Origin: Archaeoglobi archaeon | Lineage (GTDB): Archaea; Halobacteriota; Archaeoglobi; Archaeoglobales; Archaeoglobaceae | Assembly: GCA_029259335.1 (NCBI GenBank) | Contig: JAPDIY010000002.1 | Span: forward strand, 1-44,985 | DNA length: 44,985 nucleotides | Reading direction: 5' to 3' | Shown here: positions 1 through 9,364 of the stretch, in pieces | Layout: each line of letters opens with the position of its first letter | How positions within the stretch are numbered: position 1 is the stretch's first letter | Translations under genes and position numbers: made by a program | The notes under the pieces: generated by a model | The model's database searches: none | What the model was told of the DNA's origin: nothing | What the model saw: the letters and a program-made list of their open reading frames with translations, nothing else

Positions 1-739
1 AGCACACTTGGTGGACTGCTGGGGTATAGGTGGTTGCGTGATAATGCTCCCAGCCTTGGCTTTCGTTTTCAACTACCCGCTTCCGGTTGCAATAGGGACG
101 ACGATAACAGCGGTCATCTTAACAGCAACATCGGGAGCAATTGGACATATAAGAGGCTGAAGAACGTTGACTATTCTACAGCAAAAGTTGTGGGAGTTAG
201 TGGTGCTGCTGGAGCTGCCGTGGGTTCAATAATATTCTTCTTCATCGCTAACCAGATCTGGCTGCTGAACTTCATCCTCGGCTCAGCGTTCCTATACGTC
301 AGTATCAGGATGATATACGAAGGAATAAAGAGAGCAATGCCAAGAAAAGCTGGGTAACGAGATTCCGGGATCTAACGCTGCGAAGGCCACAATAGGCTTT
401 GTCATAGGAATTATCACTGGAATTGTCGGGCTGGGAGGCGGCTATGCACTTGTTCCATCCTTCATATACCTCCTGAGTTCTCCGGTGAAAATTGCAGTCG
501 GCACATCTCTGGCATCATTCGTCAGCATGGCGGTCGTCAGCGGAGCTTTTAAGCTCTATCAGGGTGTTGTTGATATTATTGCAGCGATATGCCTCGGTAT
601 TGGAACGATAATTGGCGCTCAGGCTGGGGCGAGATTAACTAAAGTTGTGCCACCGTGGGCAATAAAAGCCATATTCGGCTTCATCTTCCTCTACATCTCA
701 GTGAAGTTCATCTGGCAGGGATGCTTCAGCATCATTTAG
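1..739 (+). pseudogene. TauE/SafE-family membrane permease, frameshifted
   Basis: Fragments of one polytopic anion/sulfite-export-type permease appear in alternating frames. Frame 1 reads TLGGLLG up to the G run at 21-24. Frame 2 then carries GIGGCVIMLPALAF and VAIGTTITAVILTATSGAIG until a stop near 155. Frame 1 resumes with LKNVDYSTAKVVG and two hydrophobic segments up to a stop at 355-357. Frame 2 continues from about 341 through GIVGLGGGYALVPS and VAVGTSLASF-like motifs to the stop at 737-739. The two halves each carry the family's glycine-rich loop followed by a V-A-[IV]-G-T-[ST] segment, as in the internally duplicated TauE fold. At least three frame changes are needed, and the N-terminus lies outside the window. 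It is either a genuine decayed gene or an assembly with indel errors. The family assignment is fairly secure; loss of function is inferred. Confidence 0.75.
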
Positions 740-904
740 TCAAATTTTTCCACTTCAAATTTGCCCGAAGGAGATTTACTATGCAACTTAGTTTAAGGCA
801 CCGAGAAGGTTATATTATGTGTGGATTCCTAAGCTAAAGGAACTGCTTGGGACATATGACAACGTTATTGAAATTCTGCCTGGAGAAAGAAAAGGTGGTA
901 AATC
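740..904. promoter_or_regulatory. intergenic leader of the purE operon
   Basis: This 165-base gap separates the permease remnant from purE. A TATA-like stretch (TTATATTA, 810-817) could be the operon promoter; it would place the RNA start near 840. A short open frame at 819-908 (GTG start, 29 codons, overlapping the purE start as ATGA) reads WIPKLKELLG and then EILPGERKGGK. That frame could be a remnant or a leader peptide, but it begins upstream of the inferred RNA start, so I do not call it a gene. Confidence 0.35.
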
Positions 905-1369
905 ATGAAGGTGGTAATAATCATGGGTTCAAAGTTTGATCTGGATTATTGCAGAAAAATAGCTGGAAAGCTCTCTGAGTTCGGGGTTGAGAGCGTTTTG
1001 AGAATCGCATCCGCCCACAAGACTCCAGAAAAAGTCCTAGAAATACTCAGAGAGTACGAAGATGAGGATGTTGTTTTTGTAACAGTTGCTGGGAGAAGTA
1101 ATGCTTTAAGCGGATTCGTTGATGCTAACACGGTAAATCCTGTTATTGCATCACCCCCCTACAGCGACAGATTTGCTGGTATGGACATTCTTTCAAGCAT
1201 AAGGATGCCATCAGGCGTTGCTCCTCTTTTGGTGATGGAAGCCGAGAATACCGCTCTGGCTGTGGCAAAAATTGCAGCATTAACGGATGAGAGAGTTAGG
1301 AAGAAGGTGAAGGATTACCAAGATAGAAAGAAGGGAGAGATTTATAAAGCCGATGAGGAACTGAGGTGA
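905..1369 (+). CDS. purE: class II PurE, AIR carboxylase
   Basis: This enzyme carboxylates 5-aminoimidazole ribonucleotide to CAIR in purine synthesis. The 154-residue length fits PurE. The phosphate-binding start MGS (7-9) and SAHKTP (36-41) are visible. The loop AGRSNALSG (62-70) matches the animal-type class II form, which uses CO2 directly, rather than the bacterial class I loop (AGGAAHLPG type), which acts on N5-CAIR made by PurK. No purK is seen nearby, consistent with class II. It is the first gene of a tight operon: purC starts 4 bases after the stop and shares its Shine-Dalgarno region with the end of purE. The family is secure; the class II assignment is by motif. Confidence 0.93.
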   Translation: MKVVIIMGSKFDLDYCRKIAGKLSEFGVESVLRIASAHKTPEKVLEILREYEDEDVVFVTVAGRSNALSGFVDANTVNPVIASPPYSDRFAGMDILSSIRMPSGVAPLLVMEAENTALAVAKIAALTDERVRKKVKDYQDRKKGEIYKADEELR

Positions 1370-1373
1370 TTAG

Positions 1374-2369
1374 ATGGGGAGCGTTAAGGATTTGGTAATT
1401 ATTAAAGAGCCGAAAGACAGTCTTGGAGTCGGCAGATTCATTTTTTCAGATCGCTATTCAGTTTTTGACTATGGAGAGATGCCGGATAAAATAGAGGATA
1501 AAGGAAAGGCTCTTTGCATGATTTCTGCTTACTTCTTCGAGAGACTTGAGGAGATCGAGATAAAGACACATTACATCGGCCTTGTTGAGGATGAGAAAAC
1601 TAAGAGATTTGATGAAGTTGACTCGCCCGTAAACACGATGGAGGTCAAGCTGGTGAGGGTCGTAAAGCCAGTAAATGGTGACTACTCAATCTTCAAAGAG
1701 TTCATGGGAAATTTTCTGATACCACTTGAGATAATATACAGAAACAGTATTCCAGAAGGCTCCTCCCTGCTCAGGAGGATTAAGAGGGGGGAAGCGAGGG
1801 CTGAGGACTTTGGACTCAGCAAAATTGAGCCGAATATGAAGCTTGAAAAACCAATAGTTGACTTCAGCACGAAACTTGAGGATGTTGACAGATATTTGAG
1901 CTATGAAGAGGCGAAAGGGATTGCAGGCCTGTCTGATGAGGAGTTTGAGAAGTTAAAGGAGCTTGTTATTGAAGTCGATGAGCTTATAACAAGAGAAGTT
2001 AGCAAGGTAGGCCTTGAAAATGATGATGGAAAGATAGAGGTGGCTTTTGATGAAAACCGGAATTTCATGGTCGTTGATGCTGTCGGCACTCCTGACGAGT
2101 GCAGATTCAGCATGAATGGGTTTGAGGTGAGCAAGGAGCTGTTGAGAAAATACTACAGAAAAACGGAGTGGTACGAGAGGGTTAAGGCTTACAAGGGTCG
2201 GGATGGATGGAGAGAGGCTGTGGGAGTGCCACCCAAGCTTCCAGATAGTGTCAGAGAGGGAGTTTCAAATCTTTACAGGGCATTCTGCAACGAGGTTACG
2301 GGGAAAAGGCTTTTTGATGCTCCGAAGCTTAAAGAAGTGGTTGGGGAGCTTAAAGAGGTGCTGGGATGA
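1374..2369 (+). CDS. purC: SAICAR synthetase (PurC)
   Basis: PurC joins aspartate to CAIR, the product of the neighbouring PurE, in an ATP-dependent step that gives SAICAR. The N-terminal sequence SDRYSVFDYGEMPDKI (about residues 25-40) is the characteristic nucleotide-binding segment. At 331 residues it is longer than the bacterial form of about 240, as in other archaea. The start is supported by GAGGTGATT just upstream, overlapping the purE stop. The last codon overlaps carA as ATGA, so translation is probably coupled. Confidence 0.93.
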   Translation: MGSVKDLVIIKEPKDSLGVGRFIFSDRYSVFDYGEMPDKIEDKGKALCMISAYFFERLEEIEIKTHYIGLVEDEKTKRFDEVDSPVNTMEVKLVRVVKPVNGDYSIFKEFMGNFLIPLEIIYRNSIPEGSSLLRRIKRGEARAEDFGLSKIEPNMKLEKPIVDFSTKLEDVDRYLSYEEAKGIAGLSDEEFEKLKELVIEVDELITREVSKVGLENDDGKIEVAFDENRNFMVVDAVGTPDECRFSMNGFEVSKELLRKYYRKTEWYERVKAYKGRDGWREAVGVPPKLPDSVREGVSNLYRAFCNEVTGKRLFDAPKLKEVVGELKEVLG

Positions 2370-3439
2370 AAGCTGCTCTGGCTCTGGAGGATGGAACATA
2401 TCTGGAGGGAAAGGCTTTCGGTGCTGAAAGAGAGGGATTGGGTGAGATCATATTCTGTACGAGCATGACGGGTTATGTGGAAGCCTTAACCGATCCAAGC
2501 TACAAAGGCCAGATTCTGATGATGACCTATCCTCTGATTGGAAATTACGGGGTTAGCAGAGAAGACTTTGAGAGTGACGGCGTAAAGGTTGAGGGTTTTG
2601 TTGTCAGAGAGCTTTGCAGGCATCCAAGCAACTGGAGGAGCGAGATGAGCGTAGATGAGTTGCTTAAAGAATACAACGTCCCCGGAATCGAGGGAGTTGA
2701 CACAAGAATGCTGACGAGGAAGATCAGGATTTATGGGTCGATGAAGGCTGCAATAGGGGTGGGGGATGTTGATAAAGAAGAGCTGGTAAAGAAGGCTGTT
2801 GAGCAGCCTTTCATAGGCGATATCGACCTTGTTGACAAGGTATGTGTTCAGGAAGCGAAGAGGTTGGATGCTGGTGGAGATTTAGAGGTTGTGCTCGTTG
2901 ATTGTGGCGTGAAGATGAGCATTGCGAGGCAGCTTATGAAGAGGGGTGTGAATCTGACGCTCGTACCATACGATTATCCCGCTGAGAAGATACTGGAAAT
3001 GAACCCTGATGGGGTTTTCATATCCAACGGTCCAGGAGATCCAGCGAGAGTTAAACCGACAATTGAGACGATAAGAAAGCTCGCAGGACAGGTGCCGATG
3101 GCTGGAATCTGCTTGGGTCATCAACTAACCGCTCTTGCTTTAGGTGCTAAGACCTTCAAGCTCAAATTTGGACATCACGGCAGCAATCAGCCCGTAAAGG
3201 ACTTTGAGACTGGAAGAGTTTTCATCTCAAGCCAGAACCACAACTTTGCGGTTGACGAAAAAACCCTGCCAAAGGATGTAGAGGTTACGCAGATCAACCT
3301 GAACGATCACACTGTTGAAGGATTGGCGCACAGAAACATCCCGCTCATCTCCGTCCAGTACCATCCCGAAGCGGGGCCAGGACCGCATGATACATACTTC
3401 TTCTTCGACAGGTTTGTGGACATGCTCAAAGAATATTAG
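2366..3439 (+). CDS. carA: carbamoyl-phosphate synthase small subunit
   Basis: This subunit hydrolyses glutamine and channels ammonia to CarB for carbamoyl phosphate, used for pyrimidines and arginine. It has the CarA-specific N-terminal domain followed by a class I glutamine amidotransferase domain. The catalytic cysteine is in GICLGHQ (Cys249), with His333 and Glu335 in [11 protein letters not shown]. The length of 357 residues is normal. The start overlaps the purC stop by four bases. It lies 8 bases from carB, whose own GGTGA site sits in that gap. Confidence 0.97.
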   Translation: MKAALALEDGTYLEGKAFGAEREGLGEIIFCTSMTGYVEALTDPSYKGQILMMTYPLIGNYGVSREDFESDGVKVEGFVVRELCRHPSNWRSEMSVDELLKEYNVPGIEGVDTRMLTRKIRIYGSMKAAIGVGDVDKEELVKKAVEQPFIGDIDLVDKVCVQEAKRLDAGGDLEVVLVDCGVKMSIARQLMKRGVNLTLVPYDYPAEKILEMNPDGVFISNGPGDPARVKPTIETIRKLAGQVPMAGICLGHQLTALALGAKTFKLKFGHHGSNQPVKDFETGRVFISSQNHNFAVDEKTLPKDVEVTQINLNDHTVEGLAHRNIPLISVQYHPEAGPGPHDTYFFFDRFVDMLKEY

Positions 3440-3447
3440 GTGATTGG

Positions 3448-6400
3448 ATGCCGAAAAGGGAGGATTTGAGAAAAATCATGGTCCTAGGGAGTGGTCCGAT
3501 AGTCATAGGGCAGGCAGCAGAGTTCGACTACTCTGGCAGCCAAGCATGCAAGGCCTTGAGAGAGGAGGGTTACGAAGTTGTTCTGGTGAACTCAAACCCT
3601 GCAACCATAATGACCGACCCTGAGATGGCGGACAGGGTTTACATTGAGCCTCTTGACGCTGAGATTGTTGCCAAAATAATCGAGAGGGAAACTCCCGATG
3701 CTTTACTCCCCACACTTGGTGGTCAGACCGCTTTAAACCTTGCTGTCCAGCTCACGGAGATGGGCGTGCTGGATAAGTACGGAGTTGAGCTTATTGGAGC
3801 GAAATTTGAGGCAATCAAGAAGGCAGAAGATAGGGATCTGTTCAAGGAATCGATGAGGAAAATCGGGCTTGATGTTCCTAAGAGCGATATTGCCAATGAT
3901 GTCAGCGAGGCTTTAGCCATAGCCAATGAGATCGGCTACCCTGTCGTTGTCAGACCAGCCTTCACGCTCGGAGGGACGGGAGGAGGGATTGCCTACAACA
4001 GGGAGGAGCTGAGAGAAATTGCTTCACGTGGTTTAAAACTCTCGATGATCAATCAGGTTCTGATTGAAGAAGGGGTGTTGGGCTGGAAGGAATTCGAGCT
4101 TGAGGTTATGAGGGACTTAGCCGACAACGTCGTGATCATCTGTTCAATTGAGAACTTTGACCCGATGGGGGTGCATACGGGAGACAGCATTACCGTCGCA
4201 CCTGCTCAGACTCTGACAGATGTGGAGTACCAGTATCTGAGAGATGCTGCGATCAAAATTATCAGAGAGATTGGAGTTGAAACTGGTGGTAGTAACATCC
4301 AGTTTGCAGTTCACCCCGACAACGGCAGGGTCGTTGCTATAGAGATGAATCCCCGTGTCAGTCGTTCTTCAGCTCTGGCGTCCAAAGCCACTGGATTTCC
4401 TATAGCAAAGATAGCCGCAAAGCTTGCCGTCGGCTACACCCTCGATGAGATTCCAAACGACATCACCAAGGAAACTCCGGCAAGCTTCGAGCCTACAATA
4501 GATTACGTTGTCGTTAAGATACCCAGATTCGCCTTCGACAAGTTCCCCACCGCTGATTGGGTTCTGGGGAGCCAGATGAAAAGTGTCGGAGAGGTTATGG
4601 CCATAGGCAGAACATTTGAAGAGGCATTGCAGAAAGCTCTAAGGAGCTTGGAAATTGGAAGATACGGGCTTGGCTGCGACGGAAAGGATAAGGAGGTAAC
4701 AATGGAGGAGATAAGGAAGAAGCTGAGATTTCCCAACGCCAGCAGAGTTTACTACATCCGCTATGCTTTGCAGTATGGCATGAGTGTGGATGAGATTTAC
4801 GAGCTTACGAAAATTGATCCGTGGTTTATTGAGAAGATAAAGAACATAGTGGAGTTTGAGGAGGAGTTGAGGGGGTGGGCGAAGAGGTGCAGCATTGAAG
4901 AATTACCAAAGGAAGTTCTTCAGAAAGCCAAGAAGCTCGGCTACTCTGACAGGCAGCTTGCCCATATTTTCAGCACAACTGAAAGGGATGTTAGGAGAGT
5001 AAGGAAAAACAGAGGAATTAAAGCGGTTTACAAGATGGTTGACACCTGTGCTGCTGAATTTGAGGCAAAAACGCCTTACTACTACTCAACCTACGAGGAC
5101 GAGAACGAGGCTGTGCGGACTGAGAGAAAGAAGGTGATGATCCTTGGTGCTGGGCCTAACAGAATCGGACAGGGAATTGAGTTCGACTACTGCTGCGTTC
5201 ATGCCGTCTTCAGCCTGAAAGAGGATGGATATGAGACGATAATGGTGAACTGCAATCCCGAAACCGTATCAACCGATTACGACACATCTGACAGACTCTA
5301 TTTCGAGCCGATAACCCATGAGGATGTTATGAACATCTACGAAAATGAGATGCCGGAAGGAGTCATAGTTCAGTTTGGCGGGCAGACACCTTTGAACATC
5401 GCAAAAGATCTTGAGATTAGTGGAGCGAGAATACTTGGTACTTCAGTTGATTCGATTGACATTGCGGAGGATAGAGAGAGATTTTCGGAGATGCTCAGAA
5501 AGCTCGGAATTCCGCAGCCTGAAAACGGTATAGCTCACAGTCTTGAGGAGGCAAAGGAGGTTGCGAGAAAAATAGGTTATCCAGTTCTCGTAAGACCGAG
5601 CTATGTACTTGGCGGTAGAGCGATGGAAATTGTTTATGACGAGGAGACGCTTGAGAGGTACATCAATGAGGCTCTCGAAGTTAGTCCTGAGAAGCCGATA
5701 CTGATAGACAAGTTTCTGGAGGATGCCATCGAGGTTGAGGTTGATGCGCTGTGTGATGGAGAAGAGGTTGTAATAGGAGGAATAATGGAGCATATTGAGG
5801 AGGCTGGAGTTCACAGCGGCGATTCTGCCTGCGTTTTACCCCCAGTTTCTCTTGATGATGATACCATCGAGAGAATCGTGGATTACACGAGAAAGATGGC
5901 CCTGAGTTTGAATGTTGTTGGGCTTATTAACATTCAGTATGCAGTAAAGGATGGTGTCGTTTATGTTCTTGAAGCGAATCCAAGAGCAAGCAGAACAGTT
6001 CCTTTCGTCAGCAAAGCAACTGGAATTCCACTGGCAAAGATTGCAGCAAAGCTCATGATGGGTAAAAAGCTGAGAGATCTTGGAGTAAAGGAGAGACTGA
6101 AGCTTAAGCACGTTGCTGTAAAGGAAGCAGTATTTCCATTCATCAAGCTGCCCGGCGTTGACCCCGTTCTGAGTCCTGAGATGAAGTCAACCGGAGAGGT
6201 TATGGGCTTGGACTACGATTTTGGTCTTGCATACTTCAAAGCAGAGCTTGGGGCGGGGATGAAGCTACCGCTTGAGGGAACAGTGTTCATCAGCGTGAGA
6301 GAGAGGGACAAGAACGAAAGAACTGCGGAACTTGCAAGAAAATTCAAGGAGCTTGGATTCAAGATAATTGCCACAGAGGGTACGAGAGACTTTCTGAGAA

Positions 6401-6684
6401 GGCACGGCGTGGATGCTGAGCTTGTGTTGAAGGTGAGTCAGGGAAGGCCAAATATCCTTGATGCGATAGTCAACAGGCAGGTTGACCTGATAATCAACAC
6501 ACCAAGCGGAAAGAAGGGGAGAACGGAGGGATACATGATAAGGAGGGCGGCTGTGGATTATGGCGTTGCCCATATTACAACTCTCGCAGGTGCTTACGCT
6601 GCTGTAAAGGCCATAGAGGCAGTAAGGAATAAAAGCATGACCGTAAAGTCAATTCAGGAGTATCATGAAGAGAACAATAGATGA
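3448..6684 (+). CDS. carB: carbamoyl-phosphate synthase large subunit
   Basis: CarB makes carbamoyl phosphate from bicarbonate, ammonia and two ATP. At 1078 residues it is the complete one-piece form. The first carboxyphosphate half begins near [18 protein letters not shown], and the second, carbamate-phosphorylating half near [18 protein letters not shown] (about residues 565-583). Each half has an ATP-grasp domain with FGGQT- or LGGQT-type and NPR[VA]SR motifs. The C-terminus is an MGS-like allosteric domain ([16 protein letters not shown] onward). Some methanogens carry CarB as two genes; here it is intact. The 3' end overlaps larB by 20 bases. Confidence 0.97.
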   Translation: MPKREDLRKIMVLGSGPIVIGQAAEFDYSGSQACKALREEGYEVVLVNSNPATIMTDPEMADRVYIEPLDAEIVAKIIERETPDALLPTLGGQTALNLAVQLTEMGVLDKYGVELIGAKFEAIKKAEDRDLFKESMRKIGLDVPKSDIANDVSEALAIANEIGYPVVVRPAFTLGGTGGGIAYNREELREIASRGLKLSMINQVLIEEGVLGWKEFELEVMRDLADNVVIICSIENFDPMGVHTGDSITVAPAQTLTDVEYQYLRDAAIKIIREIGVETGGSNIQFAVHPDNGRVVAIEMNPRVSRSSALASKATGFPIAKIAAKLAVGYTLDEIPNDITKETPASFEPTIDYVVVKIPRFAFDKFPTADWVLGSQMKSVGEVMAIGRTFEEALQKALRSLEIGRYGLGCDGKDKEVTMEEIRKKLRFPNASRVYYIRYALQYGMSVDEIYELTKIDPWFIEKIKNIVEFEEELRGWAKRCSIEELPKEVLQKAKKLGYSDRQLAHIFSTTERDVRRVRKNRGIKAVYKMVDTCAAEFEAKTPYYYSTYEDENEAVRTERKKVMILGAGPNRIGQGIEFDYCCVHAVFSLKEDGYETIMVNCNPETVSTDYDTSDRLYFEPITHEDVMNIYENEMPEGVIVQFGGQTPLNIAKDLEISGARILGTSVDSIDIAEDRERFSEMLRKLGIPQPENGIAHSLEEAKEVARKIGYPVLVRPSYVLGGRAMEIVYDEETLERYINEALEVSPEKPILIDKFLEDAIEVEVDALCDGEEVVIGGIMEHIEEAGVHSGDSACVLPPVSLDDDTIERIVDYTRKMALSLNVVGLINIQYAVKDGVVYVLEANPRASRTVPFVSKATGIPLAKIAAKLMMGKKLRDLGVKERLKLKHVAVKEAVFPFIKLPGVDPVLSPEMKSTGEVMGLDYDFGLAYFKAELGAGMKLPLEGTVFISVRERDKNERTAELARKFKELGFKIIATEGTRDFLRRHGVDAELVLKVSQGRPNILDAIVNRQVDLIINTPSGKKGRTEGYMIRRAAVDYGVAHITTLAGAYAAVKAIEAVRNKSMTVKSIQEYHEENNR

Positions 6685-7348
6685 GATAGTAAATCTCGAC
6701 CTTGAAAGATACGAGAGGGCTGGGAAGCCTGAGGCGATATTTGCGGAGCAGAAGAGTGTTGAGGATCTTCTAAACATTGTCAGGGAGATTCAGAAAGAGG
6801 GAAAATCAACACTCGTAACAAGACTAACCAGGGAGCAGATTGGCGCTCTCAAAAATCTTGATGGCGTGGAGGTTAACGAGCGGGGGAGAATTGCTGTTGT
6901 GGGAGAAAAGAAAGTAGAGGTTATCGGAAAAGTCGCTATTCTCACTGCTGGGACATCAGATGTTCCCGTTGCTGAGGAGGCTGCAGTTACCGCAGAATTT
7001 CTCGGTCTCAAAGTTCTTAGATTTTATGATGTCGGTGTTGCGGGTTTACATCGAATAGTTGAACCAGTAAAGAGGATAAGAAACGAGAAAGTTGACAGTG
7101 TGATAGTTGTGGCAGGAATGGAGGGAGCTTTGCCATCAGTTATCGCAGGACTCGTTGATGTCCCCGTAATTGCAGTTCCGACATCTGTCGGATATGGCGT
7201 CAATTTTGGAGGAATATCAACACTTTTTGCCATGCTCCAAAGCTGCTCATCGGGTGTTGCGGTGGTGAACATAGACAACGGATTTGGAGCAGCGGTGTTT
7301 GCCTCGCTGATCTCAAGGGTTAAGTGGAAAAGTGCCGGAAAAGGCTAA
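6665..7348 (+). CDS. larB: LarB, pyridinium-biscarboxylate mononucleotide synthase
   Basis: LarB carboxylates nicotinic acid adenine dinucleotide and releases AMP, the first step towards the nickel-pincer nucleotide cofactor of lactate racemase and related enzymes. The 227-residue protein has a helical N-terminal part and a C-terminal PurE-like domain with [21 protein letters not shown] and [18 protein letters not shown]. Cys194 corresponds to the conserved cysteine thought to form the covalent substrate adduct. A Shine-Dalgarno-like AGGAGT precedes the start inside carB. larC and larE are not in this window. LarB homologues can be annotated as PurE; the second motif separates them. The biochemical role in this organism is inferred from the family. 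Confidence 0.88.
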   Translation: MKRTIDEIVNLDLERYERAGKPEAIFAEQKSVEDLLNIVREIQKEGKSTLVTRLTREQIGALKNLDGVEVNERGRIAVVGEKKVEVIGKVAILTAGTSDVPVAEEAAVTAEFLGLKVLRFYDVGVAGLHRIVEPVKRIRNEKVDSVIVVAGMEGALPSVIAGLVDVPVIAVPTSVGYGVNFGGISTLFAMLQSCSSGVAVVNIDNGFGAAVFASLISRVKWKSAGKG

Positions 7349-7597
7349 TTCGTTGTGGGAGTAGATCTTCACAGTGATTTCACTGCAATTTATATCTATG
7401 TCTATGATGCTACTTGTGAAGTTCTCGGTCTGCCCACAACCCGTAATCTGAACTTTTGGATTTTCAAATCCTGTTAGTATCAGCTTCTTCCCCTCAATGT
7501 GAACGCTCTGAATCTTTGGCTGAGTAGATGACATTACCATCTGGTAGGTTGTGAGAGCGAGGAAGATCAGAAGCAGCGTTGCCACTGCTACACGCAT
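7313..7597 (-). CDS. small membrane-anchored or secreted protein
   Basis: I do not recognise this 94-residue protein. Residues 3-22 form a hydrophobic signal or anchor segment, followed by a predicted extracellular region with strand-like patterns and two cysteines (in TGCGQ and NCSE) that could form a disulfide. An A/T-rich stretch around 7605-7625 could serve as its promoter. Its last 12 codons overlap the 3' end of larB on the opposite strand. It appears to be a real short gene because of the signal-like start and promoter, but its function cannot be stated. Confidence 0.55.
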   Translation of the reverse strand: MRVAVATLLLIFLALTTYQMVMSSTQPKIQSVHIEGKKLILTGFENPKVQITGCGQTENFTSSIIDIDINCSEITVKIYSHNELAFSGTFPLNP

Positions 7598-7696
7598 AAA
7601 GAGTTTTTGCTGAAATAAAGATAAACTTTGCTTTCAAAAATTTAATTTCAGTCGTAATAAACCAAAGTTAAATATATTAAAAAACCGATTGAAAAC

Positions 7697-7822
7697 ATGA
7701 TACCAAATTTCGGTTCTATTATCTTGGTGGGAGTGGCAACGGGAATTGCAGCTGCAGCAATCTTCTACTTCTCCCTTGTAACTTTCCCCGCCTTGGAGAT
7801 GGCTCTGGTCTCTGTGATCTAA
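7697..7822 (+). CDS. 41-residue membrane peptide
   Basis: An ATG frame reads MIPNFGSIILVGVATGIAAA and continues as one hydrophobic helix of about 25 residues before ending at TAA. A TATA-like tract (TTAAATATATTAAA, 7668-7681) lies about 22 bases upstream, the spacing expected for a leaderless archaeal message. It could be a small membrane protein, or the N-terminal piece of a gene that has been broken: the 150 bases after its stop have no open frame. No family was recognised. Confidence 0.35.
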   Translation: MIPNFGSIILVGVATGIAAAAIFYFSLVTFPALEMALVSVI

Positions 7823-7975
7823 TGTGGAGCCAGTGGCAGTTCTGCTCATCCATTATAGCAGCCACAGCTTATGGTGCAGCATTCGACGATAACTTCAGGA
7901 ACAACCCTCTATCCGTTTATTCCCCATAGTTGGAGTGAAGAAAGGTGAAAGCAGACGGATTCTGCATGTCAGCCA
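7823..7975 (+). other. non-coding or decayed stretch between small genes
   Basis: No credible open frame spans this part. In the frame of the following gene, stops occur at about 7856 (TAG) and 7943 (TGA), with protein-like sequence between them (for example TLYPFIPHSWSEER). This suggests a 5' end lost by mutation rather than a true regulatory region. Confidence 0.35.
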
Positions 7976-8212
7976 ATGGATAATATTTTCACCAACACCC
8001 ATACACCCTCAAGGCTGAGAATCGTTGATACCTGCGTTGAGGTTACGGGAAAAGTTGAAAAGCCACCCTTTATCGCAGAAGACGACGATTACCGCTTCGA
8101 CATAATTCCTGACGTAAAGAACACTCTCAGCATCGACTCGGAGGCAAAGGAGAAGTGGCCGAATTGCGTTCTTGGGAGTTCACTAAAATCTTTTAAAGTT
8201 TTAGAGCAATAA
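7976..8212 (+). CDS. OB-fold-like hypothetical protein, possibly 5'-truncated
   Basis: The 78-residue frame has the pattern RIVDTCVEVTGKVEKP followed by a run of acidic residues and YRFDIIPD. This resembles small secreted or lipoprotein OB-like domains in which a C-V-x-V-T-G-x-V strand is followed by a D-G-D-Y-H-like turn. Homologues I recall have a longer N-terminus and more residues after the last strand. Protein-like sequence upstream of the start, broken by stops, and an atypical C-terminus suggest a remnant. The start at 7976 is only the first available ATG. Function unknown. Confidence 0.45.
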   Translation: MDNIFTNTHTPSRLRIVDTCVEVTGKVEKPPFIAEDDDYRFDIIPDVKNTLSIDSEAKEKWPNCVLGSSLKSFKVLEQ

Positions 8213-8218
8213 ATCATT

Positions 8219-8374
8219 ATGAAGTGTCCAAGATGTGGTGGGGATTCCGCTGATTACGGAGTGATCAGCTTCCAGTTAGGGAAGACTAGGGCTATAAACG
8301 TGGATGTTAGGGTTTGTTCGAGATGTGGATTGGTGTTCTTTGAGAAGACGGAAGAAAAGCCGGGTTTCAGGTAG
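8219..8374 (+). CDS. 51-residue zinc-ribbon protein
   Basis: The frame starts MKCPRCGG and carries a second CSRCG knuckle 30 residues later (Cys3, Cys6, Cys33, Cys36), giving a four-cysteine zinc ribbon with a short beta segment between. It ends in a charged tail. A TATA-like TTTTAAAG at about 8191-8198 lies some 25 bases before the ATG, consistent with a leaderless message. Such small ribbons often bind nucleic acid or act as partner proteins; no specific role can be assigned. Confidence 0.7.
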   Translation: MKCPRCGGDSADYGVISFQLGKTRAINVDVRVCSRCGLVFFEKTEEKPGFR

Positions 8375-8397
8375 TTTTCCCTTTTATTTTTGACAAC
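8375..8397. terminator. T-rich convergent gap
   Basis: Two T tracts on the plus strand (TTTTCCCTTTTATTTTT) lie directly after the zinc-ribbon stop. Archaeal termination needs little more than a T run. The convergent enzyme gene on the minus strand ends inside this stretch. Confidence 0.4.
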
Positions 8398-9322
8398 CTT
8401 TTTTCAACCCCAGTATCTCCCTCGCTTCATCAGGAGTAGCAATCTCCCTTCCGAGTTCCTTGGCTATCCTGACCACCTTCTCGACCAGCTCCGCGTTACT
8501 CTTCGCCAGCACCCCCTTCTCAAGATATATGTTGTCCTCCATGCCAACACGAACATGCCCACCCATTATGATCGCCATGGCAGCCATCTGCATCTCGTAC
8601 TTTCCCGGAGCGCAGACCGACCAAGTCCAGTTGTCAGGTATGTTGTGGACACAGTAAAGCAGCGTTTCAGGCGTTGGCGACATGCACGAAAGTCCACCAA
8701 ACAAGACGAACTGGATATGCAGAGGTTCTTTCAGCTTTCCCTCCCTTACAAGAGATTTGGCCGTGTTGATCATGCCCGTATCATAGATCTCCAGCTCCGG
8801 CTTTACGTTGTTCTCGTACATGAATTTCGCCCAGAGCTCAATTCTCGACACAGGATTTGCGAAAATCTGATTTCTGAGCAGAGGAATTCCCAGATCCTCC
8901 CAGATATTTATTGAACCCATATTCAGCGACGACATCTCCTGACCGAATTTCATTCTCTCTTCCATCCACTGGTCAAGCAGCTTTTCATACTCCTCTACCG
9001 TGTACTTCTGCTCTATTCCCATGGCTTCTGCCAGTTCCTTCGGCAAAGGCCTTCCACCACCAGTGGTTATGTTTATAATTATATCCGAAGCTTCGCTCTC
9101 CCTTATTCTCTTCACATACTCTGGAAAAACCGAGTTTGGGTCGGGATGTGGCAGACCGGTCTTCGGCTCCTTGGCGTGCAGATGAACTATCGAAGCTCCA
9201 GCCTTGTAGCACTTAACGACTTCTTCAACTATTTCATCCACCGTAGAGGGGACATAAGGAGTAAGCATTTTTGAAACAAAATCCCCTCCAGTCAAAGCAG
9301 CAGTTATTATCAGCTTCTCCAT
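8384..9322 (-). CDS. beta-keto acid cleavage enzyme (BKACE, DUF849)
   Basis: This is a 312-residue TIM-barrel enzyme of the family typified by 3-keto-5-aminohexanoate cleavage enzyme, which condenses a beta-keto acid with acetyl-CoA and cleaves it to acetoacetate and a CoA ester. The zinc motif HLHAKEP (His47, His49) and the N-terminal IITAALTGG are visible, as are NITTGGG and a late GGHVRVGMEDN strand. AGGAGT upstream supports the ATG. It follows an MFS transporter gene by 42 bases on the same strand, suggesting uptake and breakdown of the same acid. The true substrate cannot be read from sequence; the Kce activity is one of several in the family. Confidence 0.88.
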   Translation of the reverse strand: MEKLIITAALTGGDFVSKMLTPYVPSTVDEIVEEVVKCYKAGASIVHLHAKEPKTGLPHPDPNSVFPEYVKRIRESEASDIIINITTGGGRPLPKELAEAMGIEQKYTVEEYEKLLDQWMEERMKFGQEMSSLNMGSINIWEDLGIPLLRNQIFANPVSRIELWAKFMYENNVKPELEIYDTGMINTAKSLVREGKLKEPLHIQFVLFGGLSCMSPTPETLLYCVHNIPDNWTWSVCAPGKYEMQMAAMAIIMGGHVRVGMEDNIYLEKGVLAKSNAELVEKVVRIAKELGREIATPDEAREILGLKKGCQK

Positions 9323-9364
9323 ACTCCTGTTGGTAACTATTAATTTAAAAATTTTTCTCGTGAC

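Noticed and set aside
5443-5814. 123-codon open frame on the minus strand
   Set aside because: It lies wholly inside carB, whose conserved ATP-grasp sequence is in the other strand; composition and lack of motifs mark it as a shadow.
3448-6684. Two similar halves in carB as a possible tandem repeat
   Set aside because: This is the ancient internal duplication of the CarB family, not a local repeat.
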